A DNA stretch of 46,814 bases from Ardenticatenaceae bacterium (GCA_020634215.1 JACKCD010000052.1:1-46814), one strand, 5' to 3'; positions 33,435 to 42,781 are shown, numbered from the stretch's first letter. Translations and numbers: made by a program. The notes: a model not told the origin generated them from the letters alone.

Positions 33435-33722
33435 TTCAAGCTACGTAAATCATCACAGTTCTCGAAAGAACAACTTGATATAGGCTCTGTTTCTCTGACA
33501 TTCCATTAAATAATGGCGGCACAGGCTTGATTCGTAGTCGCTTCAATCAATACCTGAAACTTGTCCTCTGGTTTTACCTGACCATACATTGCTACAATCA
33601 AAGTGCGTTTGGGATAAAGGGAAGGTTTGTTTCACTTAATGCTAACTCGGTAACGAATTCACCAGCTTCCACAAAGAAAGAATTTGTAGCACTCGTGGTG
33701 AATCAAGAAAGATAACCTGTTT
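33435..33722. other. Degenerate region between hsdS remnant and gene fragment
   Basis: Only short frames are found on either strand and none is recognisable. It is AT-rich with no palindromes. It is likely the scar of the deletion that removed the rest of hsdS and the 5' part of the next gene. Confidence 0.5.
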
Positions 33723-34028
33723 TCAGGTTTTGGAAAGCACTCCATTTTGAGTTTTGTCAGTCAAGCAGGTTGGGGGGAGAATATAAGGAACCTCATCCTT
33801 GCTAATTGGCTTGACCTGTTGGTTTCTTTTCGACTTTCTTACGTCTTCTAATTCATCTTTAGCCGAAACAATTTGCTTAAGCAGCCAAGATGCTGGGTCA
33901 TCATTGGCACACTGCGGCACCAGCCGCCCTTCCACCGCCCACTGTAAAATCGCCCCATTCAGCTTCTCCACATCCGCTGGCGTTTGCAGCAAGCCATCAA
34001 ACTGCGCCAACAGCATTTCAAGCGACAT
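33723..34028 (-). pseudogene. hsdS: Truncated type I restriction specificity subunit
   Basis: 101 residues resembling only the start of an HsdS subunit: LLAQFDGLLQTPADVEKLNGAILQWAVEGRLVPQ, then NDDPASWLLKQIVSAKDEL and SKDEVPYILPP. Normal HsdS proteins are about 400 residues with two target-recognition domains, the first beginning right after the EVPYxLPxGW segment where this one departs into an unrelated tail and stops. The start overlaps the hsdM stop by 11 bases, the standard M-S arrangement. Target recognition should be lost. Confidence 0.8.
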
Positions 34029-35487
34029 GGCTGCCCCCCTTGGCCGCCAGTGCCGCCATTAACGCTTCCTGCAACGCCGTGCGCGTCGCCTGCGCCGCCG
34101 CCACCTGCGCCTCATACTTTGCCAGCAGCAGCGCCGGGTCAGCCCGCTTTTGCTCCTCCTCATACGGGTTTTTGATGTCGAGGTTATACCCCCGCGCCTC
34201 AATCTCCGCCCGCGTCACCCGCCAGGCAAACTCATTTTCCTCCCGCTCCGGCCACCACGCCTTCTCCAGGGCAAACTCCTCCAGCGCAATCGGCCGCGTT
34301 TTGGAATATTGCTTGCGGTCGCCGGGCATCGGATGCTCAAAATACCAAATTTCCTCAGTTGGTTCCCCCTTGCGTAAAAAGAGCAGGTTGGTCTTAATCC
34401 CCGTGTAGGGAGCAAACACCCCGTTGGGCAGCCGCACAATCGTATGCAAATTGCACTCCGTCAGCAGCTTCTCCTTAATCCGCGTCTTCACCCCCTCGCC
34501 AAACAGCGAGCCATCGGGCAGCACCAGCGCCGCCTCGCCGCCGTCCTTCAGCAAACGCATGAGCAACACGAGGAAAAGATCGGCCGTTTCCTTGGTCTGC
34601 AAATCTTTGGGAAAGCCCGATTCCACCCCCGGCTCCTCCATGCCGCCAAAAGGGGGATTGGTCAAAATATAGCGCACCCGATCCTTCTCCCGATAGTCAC
34701 GATACGGCCGTTTTGTCAGCGCATTGTCACGGGCAATATCCGGCACCGCCACATCATGCAAAATCAGGTTGGTCATTGCCAGCATGTGGGGCAGCGGCTT
34801 CTTCTCAATACCCCGCACCCCCCTTTGCAGCTTCTCCTCATCCTCATAAGAGCGCACCTGCTGCCGCATATGCTCCAGGGCGCAAACCAAAAAGCCCCCC
34901 GTGCCGCAGGCCGGGTCCAGCACCACATCCCCCAACTGCGGGTCAATCATATCCACCATAAACTGCGTCACCGGGCGCGGCGTATAAAACTCCCCTGCAT
35001 TCCCCGCGCTCTGCAAATCGCGCAAAATCTGCTCATAAATGTCGTTAAACAGATGCCGCTCCGCCACATTGTGAAAATCAATCTCATTGATCTTGTTAAT
35101 CACCTGCCGCATCAGCGTCCCCGACTTCATATAGTTGTACGAATCGGCAAAAATCTGCTGCACCACAAAGCCACGCGGGTCAAACGCCTGCCCCGCCGCT
35201 AAATGGGTTCCCAGCTCTTTCAGCGTGGGAAAAAGGGTGTTGTTGACAAAATTAGCCAGCGTTTCCCCCGTCATCCCCTCATCATCCGCCGCCCAATCCC
35301 GCCAGCGCAGCCCTGTGGGAATGGGCGACACATAAGCCGGGTCAAGCTCATACTCCTCTTCCTTGGCATCAAAAATTTTGAGAAAAAGCAGCCACACAAG
35401 CTGCGAAATCCGCTGGGCATCCCCATCCACCCCCGCATCCTGCCGCATAATGTCCTGAATTGATTTAATCGTCGTTGAAATTGCCAT
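34018..35487 (-). CDS. hsdM: Type I restriction-modification DNA methyltransferase subunit
   Basis: 489 residues from ATG 35487 with AGGA upstream. An HsdM N-terminal helical domain (IKSIQDIMR...QLVWLLFLKIFDAKEEEYEL) precedes the N6-adenine methyltransferase domain: SAM motif LDPACGTGGFLV and catalytic NPPF in YILTNPPFGGMEEPG, then LPDGSLFGEGVKTRIKEKLL. The gene looks intact. It would methylate adenine only together with a functional HsdS, which is truncated here. One palindrome (34704), encoding GR in a YRDY-rich loop, lacks the G-to-C skew switch seen elsewhere. Confidence 0.95.
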   Translation of the reverse strand: MAISTTIKSIQDIMRQDAGVDGDAQRISQLVWLLFLKIFDAKEEEYELDPAYVSPIPTGLRWRDWAADDEGMTGETLANFVNNTLFPTLKELGTHLAAGQAFDPRGFVVQQIFADSYNYMKSGTLMRQVINKINEIDFHNVAERHLFNDIYEQILRDLQSAGNAGEFYTPRPVTQFMVDMIDPQLGDVVLDPACGTGGFLVCALEHMRQQVRSYEDEEKLQRGVRGIEKKPLPHMLAMTNLILHDVAVPDIARDNALTKRPYRDYREKDRVRYILTNPPFGGMEEPGVESGFPKDLQTKETADLFLVLLMRLLKDGGEAALVLPDGSLFGEGVKTRIKEKLLTECNLHTIVRLPNGVFAPYTGIKTNLLFLRKGEPTEEIWYFEHPMPGDRKQYSKTRPIALEEFALEKAWWPEREENEFAWRVTRAEIEARGYNLDIKNPYEEEQKRADPALLLAKYEAQVAAAQATRTALQEALMAALAAKGGSHVA

Positions 35488-35526
35488 CTCTTTTCCTAAC
35501 TGGGATAAGCCAAAACCAAAAAGGTT

Positions 35527-35577
35527 CACGCAAAGGCGCAAAGCTTTTCTTCCTTGGCGTCTTTGCGCCTTTGCGTG
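35527..35577. repeat. ACGCAAAG-type hairpin repeat upstream of hsdM
   Basis: TTCACGCAAAGGCGCAAAG / CTTTGCGCCTTTGCGTG stem between hsdR and hsdM; same family as 27012-27069. Confidence 0.8.
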
Positions 35578-35614
35578 CTAAAGTTTCTTGTTCAAACACC
35601 AACACGCCATCGTA

Positions 35615-36913
35615 CTATACCGCTACAGCATAAATTTGCTGGCTCAACTGCTGCACAGCCGCCATAAATTGTGGCTGCCCCCCAAATTCACGCATAATCT
35701 GAATCGGCCGGCCTACCTCACGAAACGGCAGCATCTGCAAAAAATCAACCATTGTCTTGGGGTCACGCGCCCGATCCAGTTCGCCAATGCCGCCGTCGGC
35801 ATATTTTGCCAACAGCCCCGCCAGCACCTTCTGCGCCGCTTCCCCATACTCGGCAAACGCCTGCTGAAGCTGCACCCGCTCTGCCCGCTGCTTGCGCGTC
35901 AAGGTGGGTGTGTCAAACGCCACGTGGCAAATCAAATCAAACGGGTCAAACTCGCTGCCAAACGTCTCCTCCAGCTTATCGAGCCACACGCCATGCTCAA
36001 GCAGTTCGGCCAAAATAACGGTTTTGCGGTCGGCTGCACTCCACTGCTGCAAAAACTCATCCAGCGATTGATACACCTGCCGCACGCTGCTGCGGCTAAA
36101 GGCGACAAACTTTTCCGTCATTAAACGGCCGTCGGCCGTCAAAAACTGCTGCTGCTCATGCCGAATCGCCACCGGCACATCAGCCACCACATACTTCGGG
36201 CGTGGCTCACGCTGAAGCTTGTCGCGTTTGTCATCCCATTCCTGCTGCTGCCGCACATACGCCCCGATCTCATCCCGCTGCCCAAACTCCACCACCTGCA
36301 CTGGGTCGCCATCAAACTCAGGGTCAGAAAAAAGCCGCGTCGCATCCCGAAAATCCATGATCGTAAAATGGGTTTTGCCATACTCCTCATCAATCCGCGT
36401 CCCCCGCCCAATAATCTGCTTAAACTCCGTCATCGAATTGATGCGCCGATCCAGCACAATCAGCTTGCACGTTTTCGCATCTACCCCCGTCGTCATCAGC
36501 TTGGACGTGGTGGCAATCACGGGATAAGGCTCATCCGGGGCAATAAAGTTATCCAACTGCCCTTTCCCTTCCTCGCTGTCCCCCGTGATTCGCATCACAT
36601 AACGGCCGTCTTCAGTGACCTTGTCGCCGTTCTCGTTCACCAACGCCGACCGCATCCGCTCCGCATGGTCAATATCCACACAAAACACAATTGTTTTTGC
36701 CATGCGGTCTTGCTCTCTGAGAAACTCTGTGATCCGGCTGGCAACCAGCTTTGTCCGCTCCTCAATAATCAGCGTCCGCTCCATATCGTCCTGAGTATAA
36801 AGCTTGTCGGCTATCTCGTTCCCATACTTGTCCACCTGCCCCGCATCGGGCCGCCAGCCGTCCATATCGGTATCCAAATGAATGCGAATGACGGAATAGG
36901 GAGCCAAAAAGCC
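35615..36913 (-). pseudogene. hsdR: hsdR, C-terminal part, cut by insertion sequence
   Basis: Encodes the second helicase domain and C-terminus of a type I restriction subunit: DDMERTLIIEERTKLVASRI, VFCVDIDHAERM, ATTSKLMTTGVD (motif V), GRGTRIDEEYGK (motif VI), then an EcoEI-R-like C-terminal domain. The first ~45 residues (from GFLAPYSVIRI) repeat the end of the other half at 38376, so the two halves overlap in sequence. No own start with an SD is seen; expression as a separate protein is unlikely. The stop is TAG. Confidence 0.88.
36781..36913. repeat. 133-bp direct duplication flanking the IS, left copy
   Basis: Aligns base for base with 38381-38513 (offset exactly 1600) with six substitutions and no gaps, about 95.5% identity by direct reading. 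It encodes GFLAPYSVIRI through QDDM of HsdR. Far too long for a target-site duplication of a DDE transposon. Confidence 0.95.
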
Positions 36914-36929
36914 AGAACTTTATCAGAAC

Positions 36930-38316
36930 TTTAACAATCGAGCCGATACCCTAATGGAATTGGTGGATGCCATCTGTAGCAATCCCAATGCCCAATCCAT
37001 TGTCGAATACAGCCTGACCCCCTGTTTTCGGCGCAGCTACTCAACCATCTTTAAAGCGATCAATGAGTTGAAGTGGGATGACCTAGCAACGGCACGACTA
37101 CTGGCACCCTACCTGCCGCGACCACGGCAGCGGCCATTTTGGTTGCTAGGGGTAGATGTCACACCGCAGCCACGTCCATTTGCCCATACGCTACCCGACA
37201 GAGGAATGGTCTACTCGCCCAATGCCATCAAAGGCAACAAGCCGGTGACAATAGGGCACCAATATTCAACAACAGCTTTATTGCTCGAAGCCGAAGAGGG
37301 GCTATCGTCCAGTTGGGTTCTCCCGTTGATGACCAGACGGGTTGCCACGGATGAAGACAAGGAGTTGGTAGGGAGCAGACAAGTAGATACCTTACTCAAA
37401 GACGACAAACTGCCGTTTGCCAAGAGCTTGTGTGTAGAGGTGGGTGACAGCAGTTACAGCAAAGCAGCTTGCTTACATGCCAATCGGCATCATGCCCACT
37501 TGGTCACGATGGCGCGTGTTCGTGGCACACGGATTTTTTACCGCCAAGCTGTGGCCGACGACCCAGAGAAAGCCAAGCAAACTGTAGGACATCCAACCTG
37601 GTATGGTCAACGCTTTGCTTTGTCAGAGGCTGAAAGCTGGCATCAACCAGATGAGCAGGCGACAGTCAGGGAAACCAGTCGTCGCGGCAAGCAGTACCGG
37701 GTAGAAATCAAGGCGTGGTACAACATGCTGATGCCGGGCAAACACAAACCAGAACCATTACCTATGCATCGCTACCCTTTTACGTTGGTGCAAATTGTCC
37801 GTTATGATGCCGAGGGCAAGCTGGCTTGCAAGCGGCCTTTATGGCTTATCGTGATAGGCAAACGTCGCCGTGAGTTGAGCCTGTTGGACATCTATGAAGC
37901 CTATGGTCAGCGCTATAACTTGGAACACTTTTTTCGCTTTGGGAAACAAAAGTTGTTGCTGGCAAGTTTCCAAACACCGGAGGCTGTGCGCGAAGAAACA
38001 TGGTGTCAGTTGGTGCATCTGGCTTATGCCCAATTATGGCTGGCGCGGCATGTGAGTTGCACTTTACCCCGCCCTTGGGAACGCAATCTACCGGCGATGA
38101 AAAACCGGCTCGTGTCCCCGACATTGGTACAACGCGATTTTGGTCGAATTATTCGCCAGATCGGGACACCAGCTAAACCGCCCCAACGCCGGTTTATTTC
38201 ACCAGGCAGACCCAAAGGGATGACATTGCCACCGCGACCATACCAGAAAGTGATTGTCAAGAGCCAGCAAGGGGCAAAACCGCCATAAAATCAGGCAAAT
38301 TGGCTCGATTATTCAG
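36930..38316 (+). mobile_element. Insertion sequence inside hsdR (IS4/IS701-like)
   Basis: A rightward transposase gene bounded by short inverted ends: CAATCGAGCC (36935-36944) and GGCTCGATTA (38302-38311), 9 of 10 matching. Exact ends and target duplication are not certain. About 16 bases on the left and 64 on the right, including a AACTCAATcAGAATTGAGTT hairpin at 38337-38356, lie between these ends and the 133-bp duplication. The element carries none of the window's palindromes, fitting a recent arrival. Confidence 0.75.
36954..38288 (+). CDS. Transposase, DDE type, IS4/IS701-like
   Basis: 444 residues, apparently full length. Landmarks: an N-terminal helical domain (RRSYSTIFKAINELKW), GVDVTPQPRPFA with the first Asp, a VEVGDSSYSKAACL core with the second Asp, and a C-terminal IYEAYGQRYNLEHFFRFGKQKLLL, where YxxRxxxExxFRxxK with the Glu is the Y-R-E signature of IS4-group transposases. 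Frame is intact, so it could be active. Codon use differs from the neighbours and there are no palindromes. Confidence 0.85.
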   Translation: MELVDAICSNPNAQSIVEYSLTPCFRRSYSTIFKAINELKWDDLATARLLAPYLPRPRQRPFWLLGVDVTPQPRPFAHTLPDRGMVYSPNAIKGNKPVTIGHQYSTTALLLEAEEGLSSSWVLPLMTRRVATDEDKELVGSRQVDTLLKDDKLPFAKSLCVEVGDSSYSKAACLHANRHHAHLVTMARVRGTRIFYRQAVADDPEKAKQTVGHPTWYGQRFALSEAESWHQPDEQATVRETSRRGKQYRVEIKAWYNMLMPGKHKPEPLPMHRYPFTLVQIVRYDAEGKLACKRPLWLIVIGKRRRELSLLDIYEAYGQRYNLEHFFRFGKQKLLLASFQTPEAVREETWCQLVHLAYAQLWLARHVSCTLPRPWERNLPAMKNRLVSPTLVQRDFGRIIRQIGTPAKPPQRRFISPGRPKGMTLPPRPYQKVIVKSQQGAKPP

Positions 38317-38375
38317 TTATAAATGTGCTTGAAATCAACTCAATCAGAATTGAGTTTGGTTCACATTGTCAAAAG

Positions 38376-39572
38376 TCAATCCATATCGTCCTGGGTATAA
38401 AGCTTGTCGGCTATCTCGTTCCCATATTTGTCCACCTGCCCCGCATCTGGCCGCCAGCCGTCTATATCGGTATCCAAACGAATGCGAATGACGGAATAGG
38501 GAGCCAGAAAGCCGTCGTCAATTCCTTGCTTGAGCGAATAGGTGTAAAGCGGTTCGCCAAAGTAATCGCTGTTGGAAACCGTTTCCGTTTCTTTGGGCGT
38601 GGCCGTTAAGCCAAGCTGCGCGGCCGGGGCAAAATATTCCAGAATCTCCCGCCACGCCGAATCCTCCGCCGCGCTCCCGCGATGGCACTCATCCACCACA
38701 ATCAAGTCAAAAAAGTCGGGCGAAAACTGCTTGTAAATGTTTTTGCTTTCATCTGTGCCCGAAATGGCCTGATACAACGCCAGATAAAATTCATATGCTT
38801 TGTCAATGGTGCGGTTAGTGATTTTGGTCATCACGTCGGAAAACGCTTTGAAATCGTTGTTTTGCGCCTGGTCAACCAAAATATTGCGGTCGGCCAAAAA
38901 CAAAATCCGCTTGGCCCAACCTGCTTTCCACAGCCGCCAAATGATTTGGGAGGCGACAAAGGTTTTGCCCGTCCCCGTTGCCATGACCAGCAAAACCCGC
39001 CGCTGCCCTCTGGCAATGGCGTTGACGGTGCGATTGATGGCAATGCGCTGATAGTAGCGGGGTGTCTTGCCGCCGCGTTCGTAGTGGTAATCCTGGGTGA
39101 TGAGGGGCAAAACGGCCGTTTCCACCATCTGGCTTTTTTGATACCGTTGCCACAATTCGGCCGGGCTAGGAAACTCATCCAGCCCAATTTCCCGTTCCAC
39201 GATGCCGCTGGTGGCGGTGCGGTCGTGTTCCAAAAAGCGTTCCCCGTTGGAACTGTAAACAAAAGGGACATCCAAATTAACGGCCGTTTGCAGCCCCTCC
39301 GCATAATCCAACCCCTGCTGCATCCCACCGCCAACGCCCTTTTGCCACCCTTTGGCCTCGACAATTGCCAGCGGCATGTTGGGCTTATATTCCAACAGGT
39401 AATCAATCTTGCGTGGTTTACCACGTATGGCCGTTTGGCCGCGAACGTGAAAACGGCCGTCGGTAAAATGATATTCTTCGCGGATTTGGGTTGGCATCCA
39501 ACCAGCTTTTTGGATGGCTGGGGTAATAAAGCGGGTACGAATTTCTTGTTCGGTTAGCTCGTGTTTGTCCAC
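38376..39572 (-). pseudogene. hsdR: hsdR, N-terminal part, cut by insertion sequence
   Basis: Encodes the N-terminal nuclease and first helicase domain of a type I restriction subunit. ELTEQEIRTRFITPAI leads to IDYLLEYKPNMPLAIVEAK (the D...ExK nuclease motif), then Walker A VMATGTGKTFVA, RILFLADRN, DEAD-type VVDECHRG and GLTATPKET. It stops just after TQDDM, where HsdR homology should continue, because the IS follows. GTG 39572 with GAGGGATGG upstream is the likely start; a frame to 39605 exists. Only a dead N-terminal fragment could be made. Confidence 0.9.
38381..38513. repeat. 133-bp direct duplication flanking the IS, right copy
   Basis: Partner of 36781-36913; the six differences are scattered, not clustered. 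Confidence 0.95.
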
Positions 39573-39690
39573 AATTCCATCCCTCAACAAAGAAAAGCAC
39601 AACACAATTAAATCATAAGGTGCCTATGATACCGAAATCGAGCTTGCCTGACACCTTTTTACTATGGTCGCCGAGGCAGTTGCTACCAAC

Positions 39691-39721
39691 AAAAAAGCCC
39701 CACCGTAAACGGTGAGGCTTT
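39691..39721 (-). terminator. Intrinsic terminator of tRNA-Pro
   Basis: On the minus strand AAAGCCTCACCGTTTACGGTGGGGCTTTTTT: a GC-rich stem with a T6 run, five bases after the tRNA 3' end. Confidence 0.85.
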
Positions 39722-39725
39722 CCAG

Positions 39726-39799
<74 letters not shown>

Positions 39800-39972
39800 A
39801 GCAGTCACCATTATAGAGGATGCTGGCTGGATTGCAAGGATTTGGTTGGGGCTTGGGGCTGAACCGCGCCTGTTTTGACGGGGCAAGCACGGCCGGCTGG
39901 GAAATCAGACTTATAATGACCTGTCTATCATCCAAAACGGCCGTTTTTAAACCAAGTGGCTCCTCTTCCGCC

Positions 39973-40908
39973 CTATTCTGCTCGTTTTTGCAGCAGCGAG
40001 GCAATGTAGATGGGCGCACCCAGCAGCCCAGACAGCCGTTCCACCAAAAACACGACCAGTGCCAATGCTGCTGCCTGTGCTGGCAGCAGGTTGACCCCGG
40101 CAAACAGCACGGGGGCCAATGTTTCGCGTACGCCCAGCCCGCCAACCGAGGGGATGAGGAGGGAGATGGAGAGGATGGGGATGACGAGCAGCAGATAGCT
40201 GAGGGGGATGGCAAAGCCGAGGGCTTGGGCGGCGGCGAACCACCAGCCAATCATGAAGAGAGTGAAGAAGGCGGAGACAGCCAAGGCTCGACCGATGGCC
40301 TGATGGCCGCATTGACGAACGGCCGTTAACATCGGCCGTACAAACCCCATCACTCGCCCTTCCAGCCAGCCCGGTAGCCAGCCCACTATGGTCAGTGCCA
40401 AATCCCCCTGCAAAATCACCGCTCCAGCGGCCAGCCCTACCACACACAGCCCCACAATCGGCCACAGCAGCGTTGGCGGAAAGTCGGCCGGCCGAAATGG
40501 CAGCGATAAGAGTGCCAGGGCAAACAGCACCAGCAGCCCCGTCAGCCGATCCACCAGCACTGTCCCGGCTGCCACCCCGGCATCCACCTCTTGCGCCACT
40601 TCCACCACCCGCACCACATCGCCGCCAAAGCCAGAAGGCAAAAAGGCATTGTAAAAATTACCCACAAAATATAGTGCCACCAGTCGCTTTAGCTTAATAG
40701 TGGCTCCCAGCCCTTGCAGCAGCAGCCACCAGCGATACGCTCGTACCACCAGGCTGCCAATAACCAGCAGAAAAGCCACCAAGACCCACCCCAGCCGCGC
40801 CTGGGTTAATGTTTGCCGCATCAGATTGAGGTCAAACTTGGTCAACACCACCCACAGCCCAATGACTGTGATGCCAATTTTTAGCCATGTCATCCATTTT
40901 CCACGCAT
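39973..40908 (-). CDS. Lysyl-PG-synthase-TM / UPF0104-type flippase-like membrane protein
   Basis: 311 residues with seven or eight hydrophobic segments. The family signature is seen in LYFVGNFYNAFLPSGFGGDVVRVVEVA, VLVDRLTGLLVL and IPSVGGLGVRE, as in the YbhN/AglD/MprF-TM superfamily. Members often act with glycosyltransferases in lipid or glycan transfer across the membrane; the divergent neighbour at 41064 is a GT39-like glycosyltransferase, which fits. Exact lipid unknown. The palindrome at 40319 falls in frame. Confidence 0.85.
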   Translation of the reverse strand: MRGKWMTWLKIGITVIGLWVVLTKFDLNLMRQTLTQARLGWVLVAFLLVIGSLVVRAYRWWLLLQGLGATIKLKRLVALYFVGNFYNAFLPSGFGGDVVRVVEVAQEVDAGVAAGTVLVDRLTGLLVLFALALLSLPFRPADFPPTLLWPIVGLCVVGLAAGAVILQGDLALTIVGWLPGWLEGRVMGFVRPMLTAVRQCGHQAIGRALAVSAFFTLFMIGWWFAAAQALGFAIPLSYLLLVIPILSISLLIPSVGGLGVRETLAPVLFAGVNLLPAQAAALALVVFLVERLSGLLGAPIYIASLLQKRAE

Positions 40909-41016
40909 AGGGCGGGATTGTAGCCGCTATGAGCCATCAGGTAAATGGTAGCGGTGCAGCATCTTGCGTCTCCAAGTGCAACATTCTTGTGCCTCCAGGT
41001 GCAAGCTGTGATGCGT

Positions 41017-41036
41017 AGACGCAAAATTTTGCGTCT
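41017..41036. repeat. 20-bp perfect palindrome in divergent promoter region
   Basis: AGACGCAAAA followed by its complement TTTTGCGTCT. It lies 27 bases before the GT39-like start. Two partly matching tracts (CTTGCGTCTCCAAGTGCAA and CTTGTGCCTCCAGGTGCAA) precede it at 40965-41005. It could be an operator or another dispersed repeat. Confidence 0.7.
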
Positions 41037-41063
41037 CTATCATGATTTTGGATAATCGCCTCC

Positions 41064-42749
41064 ATGATAACCTTGCGCCGAATGTCCCATACTTGGCTTT
41101 TAATGCCTTTCATACTGCTGTTCTTCTTTTGGGCACTTTCCAGCATGGTGGAAGACAGCCCCACGATGGATGAGCAAAACCACATTGCCCGTGGGCTGGC
41201 ACTGCTTCGCACCGGTGATGCGCGGCTTAGCCTGGAACACCCGCCGTTGGTCAACAGCCTGAGTGCCCTGCCGCTGCTGCTGCTGGATGTCACCCTGCCG
41301 ACCAATGACTCAAGCTGGACAGAAACGCGCAATTGGTATGCCTTTGCCGACCTGCTGTTGTGGTCGGTCAACCATGACGTGGATCGAATGGTCTTTCTGT
41401 CACGCTTGCCGATTGTGTTTTTAACGTTGGGGTTGGCGTTGACGGCCTACCGATTTGCGCGGGAATTGTGGGGGCGACGAACGGCTCCGCTGGCGTTTTT
41501 GCTGCTGCTCTTTGAGCCAAACATGATTGCCAACGGCCGTTATGCCACCACCGATCTAGGCGGCACCCTCTTTTCCCTGCTGGCAACCTGGGCTTTGTGG
41601 CGGCTGTGGTCGCGCCCCGGCTGGGATTGGCGGCGTTGGCTGCTGGCGGTGCTGGCACTGGGGCTGGCGTTTGGCAGCAAAATGTCGGTGCTGGGGTTTG
41701 TGCTAATTTGGTCAGTGCTGGCACTGCTGCCGCTTTATCCGGGGGGATGGACGGTAAAAACGGCCGTTTTTCGCCTCACCCAATTTCTCACCGCTGGCCT
41801 GCTTTCCATCTTCGTGGTCTGGGCGCTGTTTGCCTTTGAATGGGGCAACTTTCGCTTTCAGTCGGATCTGCTGCTGGGGCTAAACGGCCGTTCTGGCCCC
41901 ATGCCCACCTACTGGGCTGGGATTGAGCAGATTGCGCTGTTGGTCAATAACGGCCGTTTTCCCGCCTTCCTCCTCGGCCAATTCTCAGACACCGGCTTCT
42001 GGAACTACTTCCCCGTTGCCTTTGCCGCCAAAACGGCCACGCCGCTGCTGGTTTTGCTCCCCATCGCCATTGTCTGGGCAGTGTGGCGGCCGGAGATGCG
42101 GCGTAAGGGGTTGTTTTTGCTGGGAACGGCCGTTTGCTTCTTCCTCCTCTCCATGCAAAGCTCGCTCAACATCGGCTACCGCCACCTGCTGCCGCTGCTG
42201 CCGTATCTGGTGCTGTTGATGGCGGGGTTGGGCAGACGTGGGGCGTGGGGTGTGGGAAGATTGGAGATTAGAGATTGGAGATTGGGGGTGGTTTGGCTGG
42301 CGGTAGGGTGGCTGCTGCTGGTTGATTGGCAAATTCACCCCCATTATCTGAGCTACTTTAACCCGCTTTATGGTGGCTCGGAAAATGGCTACAACGTGCT
42401 GCTGGATAGCAACGTGGATTGGGGGCAAGATTTACTGCGGTTGCGCCACTGGATGCGTGCCAACAACGTTGACCACATCAACCTGGCCTGGTTTGGCACT
42501 GCCGATCCCAATTATTACGGTATCAACCACACGCCGCTGCCCGGTGTCGGCCGGCAGAGCTTTTACTCTCAATGGGGTAATCCTCCCTTCAACACCCAGC
42601 AGCCTGAACCCGGCATTTATGCCATCAGCGTGGACAGCTATTGGGAAGTTCCGCTGCCGCCTGACCAAAAATATGTCTTCCCCTGGTTCCGCTCCCAGCC
42701 CCCCAGCGCCCGCGTGGGCTATTCCATTCTCATCTACGTTGTCCCCTGA
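41064..42749 (+). CDS. GT39/ArnT-like membrane glycosyltransferase
   Basis: 561 residues with about ten hydrophobic segments. The first extracytoplasmic loop has the acidic pair in SPTMDEQNHIARG, the metal/donor-binding position of PMT/ArnT-type GT-C enzymes, followed by LEHPPLVNSL. A TDLGGTLFSLLATWALWRLW segment and a C-terminal YNVLLDSNVDWGQDLLRLRHW block are typical of the bacterial subfamily. It probably transfers a sugar from a polyprenyl-phosphate donor outside the membrane. Residues near 393-410 (RRGAWGVGRLEIRDWRLG) are encoded by inserted repeats (42238-42290) between two TM helices. Six palindromes fall in frame. The stop is TGA. Confidence 0.85.
   Translation: MITLRRMSHTWLLMPFILLFFFWALSSMVEDSPTMDEQNHIARGLALLRTGDARLSLEHPPLVNSLSALPLLLLDVTLPTNDSSWTETRNWYAFADLLLWSVNHDVDRMVFLSRLPIVFLTLGLALTAYRFARELWGRRTAPLAFLLLLFEPNMIANGRYATTDLGGTLFSLLATWALWRLWSRPGWDWRRWLLAVLALGLAFGSKMSVLGFVLIWSVLALLPLYPGGWTVKTAVFRLTQFLTAGLLSIFVVWALFAFEWGNFRFQSDLLLGLNGRSGPMPTYWAGIEQIALLVNNGRFPAFLLGQFSDTGFWNYFPVAFAAKTATPLLVLLPIAIVWAVWRPEMRRKGLFLLGTAVCFFLLSMQSSLNIGYRHLLPLLPYLVLLMAGLGRRGAWGVGRLEIRDWRLGVVWLAVGWLLLVDWQIHPHYLSYFNPLYGGSENGYNVLLDSNVDWGQDLLRLRHWMRANNVDHINLAWFGTADPNYYGINHTPLPGVGRQSFYSQWGNPPFNTQQPEPGIYAISVDSYWEVPLPPDQKYVFPWFRSQPPSARVGYSILIYVVP
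42256..42290. repeat. GATTGGAGATTAGAGATTGG repeat inside the GT39-like gene
   Basis: Close match to the intergenic unit at 2393-2440, here kept in frame and translated as RLEIRDWRLG; preceded by a GTGGGGCGTGGGGTGTGGG tract like that at 9545. Confidence 0.8.
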
Positions 42750-42781
42750 CGGGAAAGCGTCAATTCATGACATTCCCGGCC

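Noticed and set aside
33527..33715. A 62-codon plus-strand frame in the degenerate region after hsdS
   Set aside because: No SD, no family resemblance; the region looks like deletion debris.
34444..35202. A 252-codon plus-strand frame opposite hsdM
   Set aside because: Antisense shadow of a gene with intact methyltransferase motifs.
38682..39557. A 291-codon plus-strand frame opposite the hsdR N-terminal half
   Set aside because: Antisense shadow; the hsdR frame carries all nuclease and helicase motifs.
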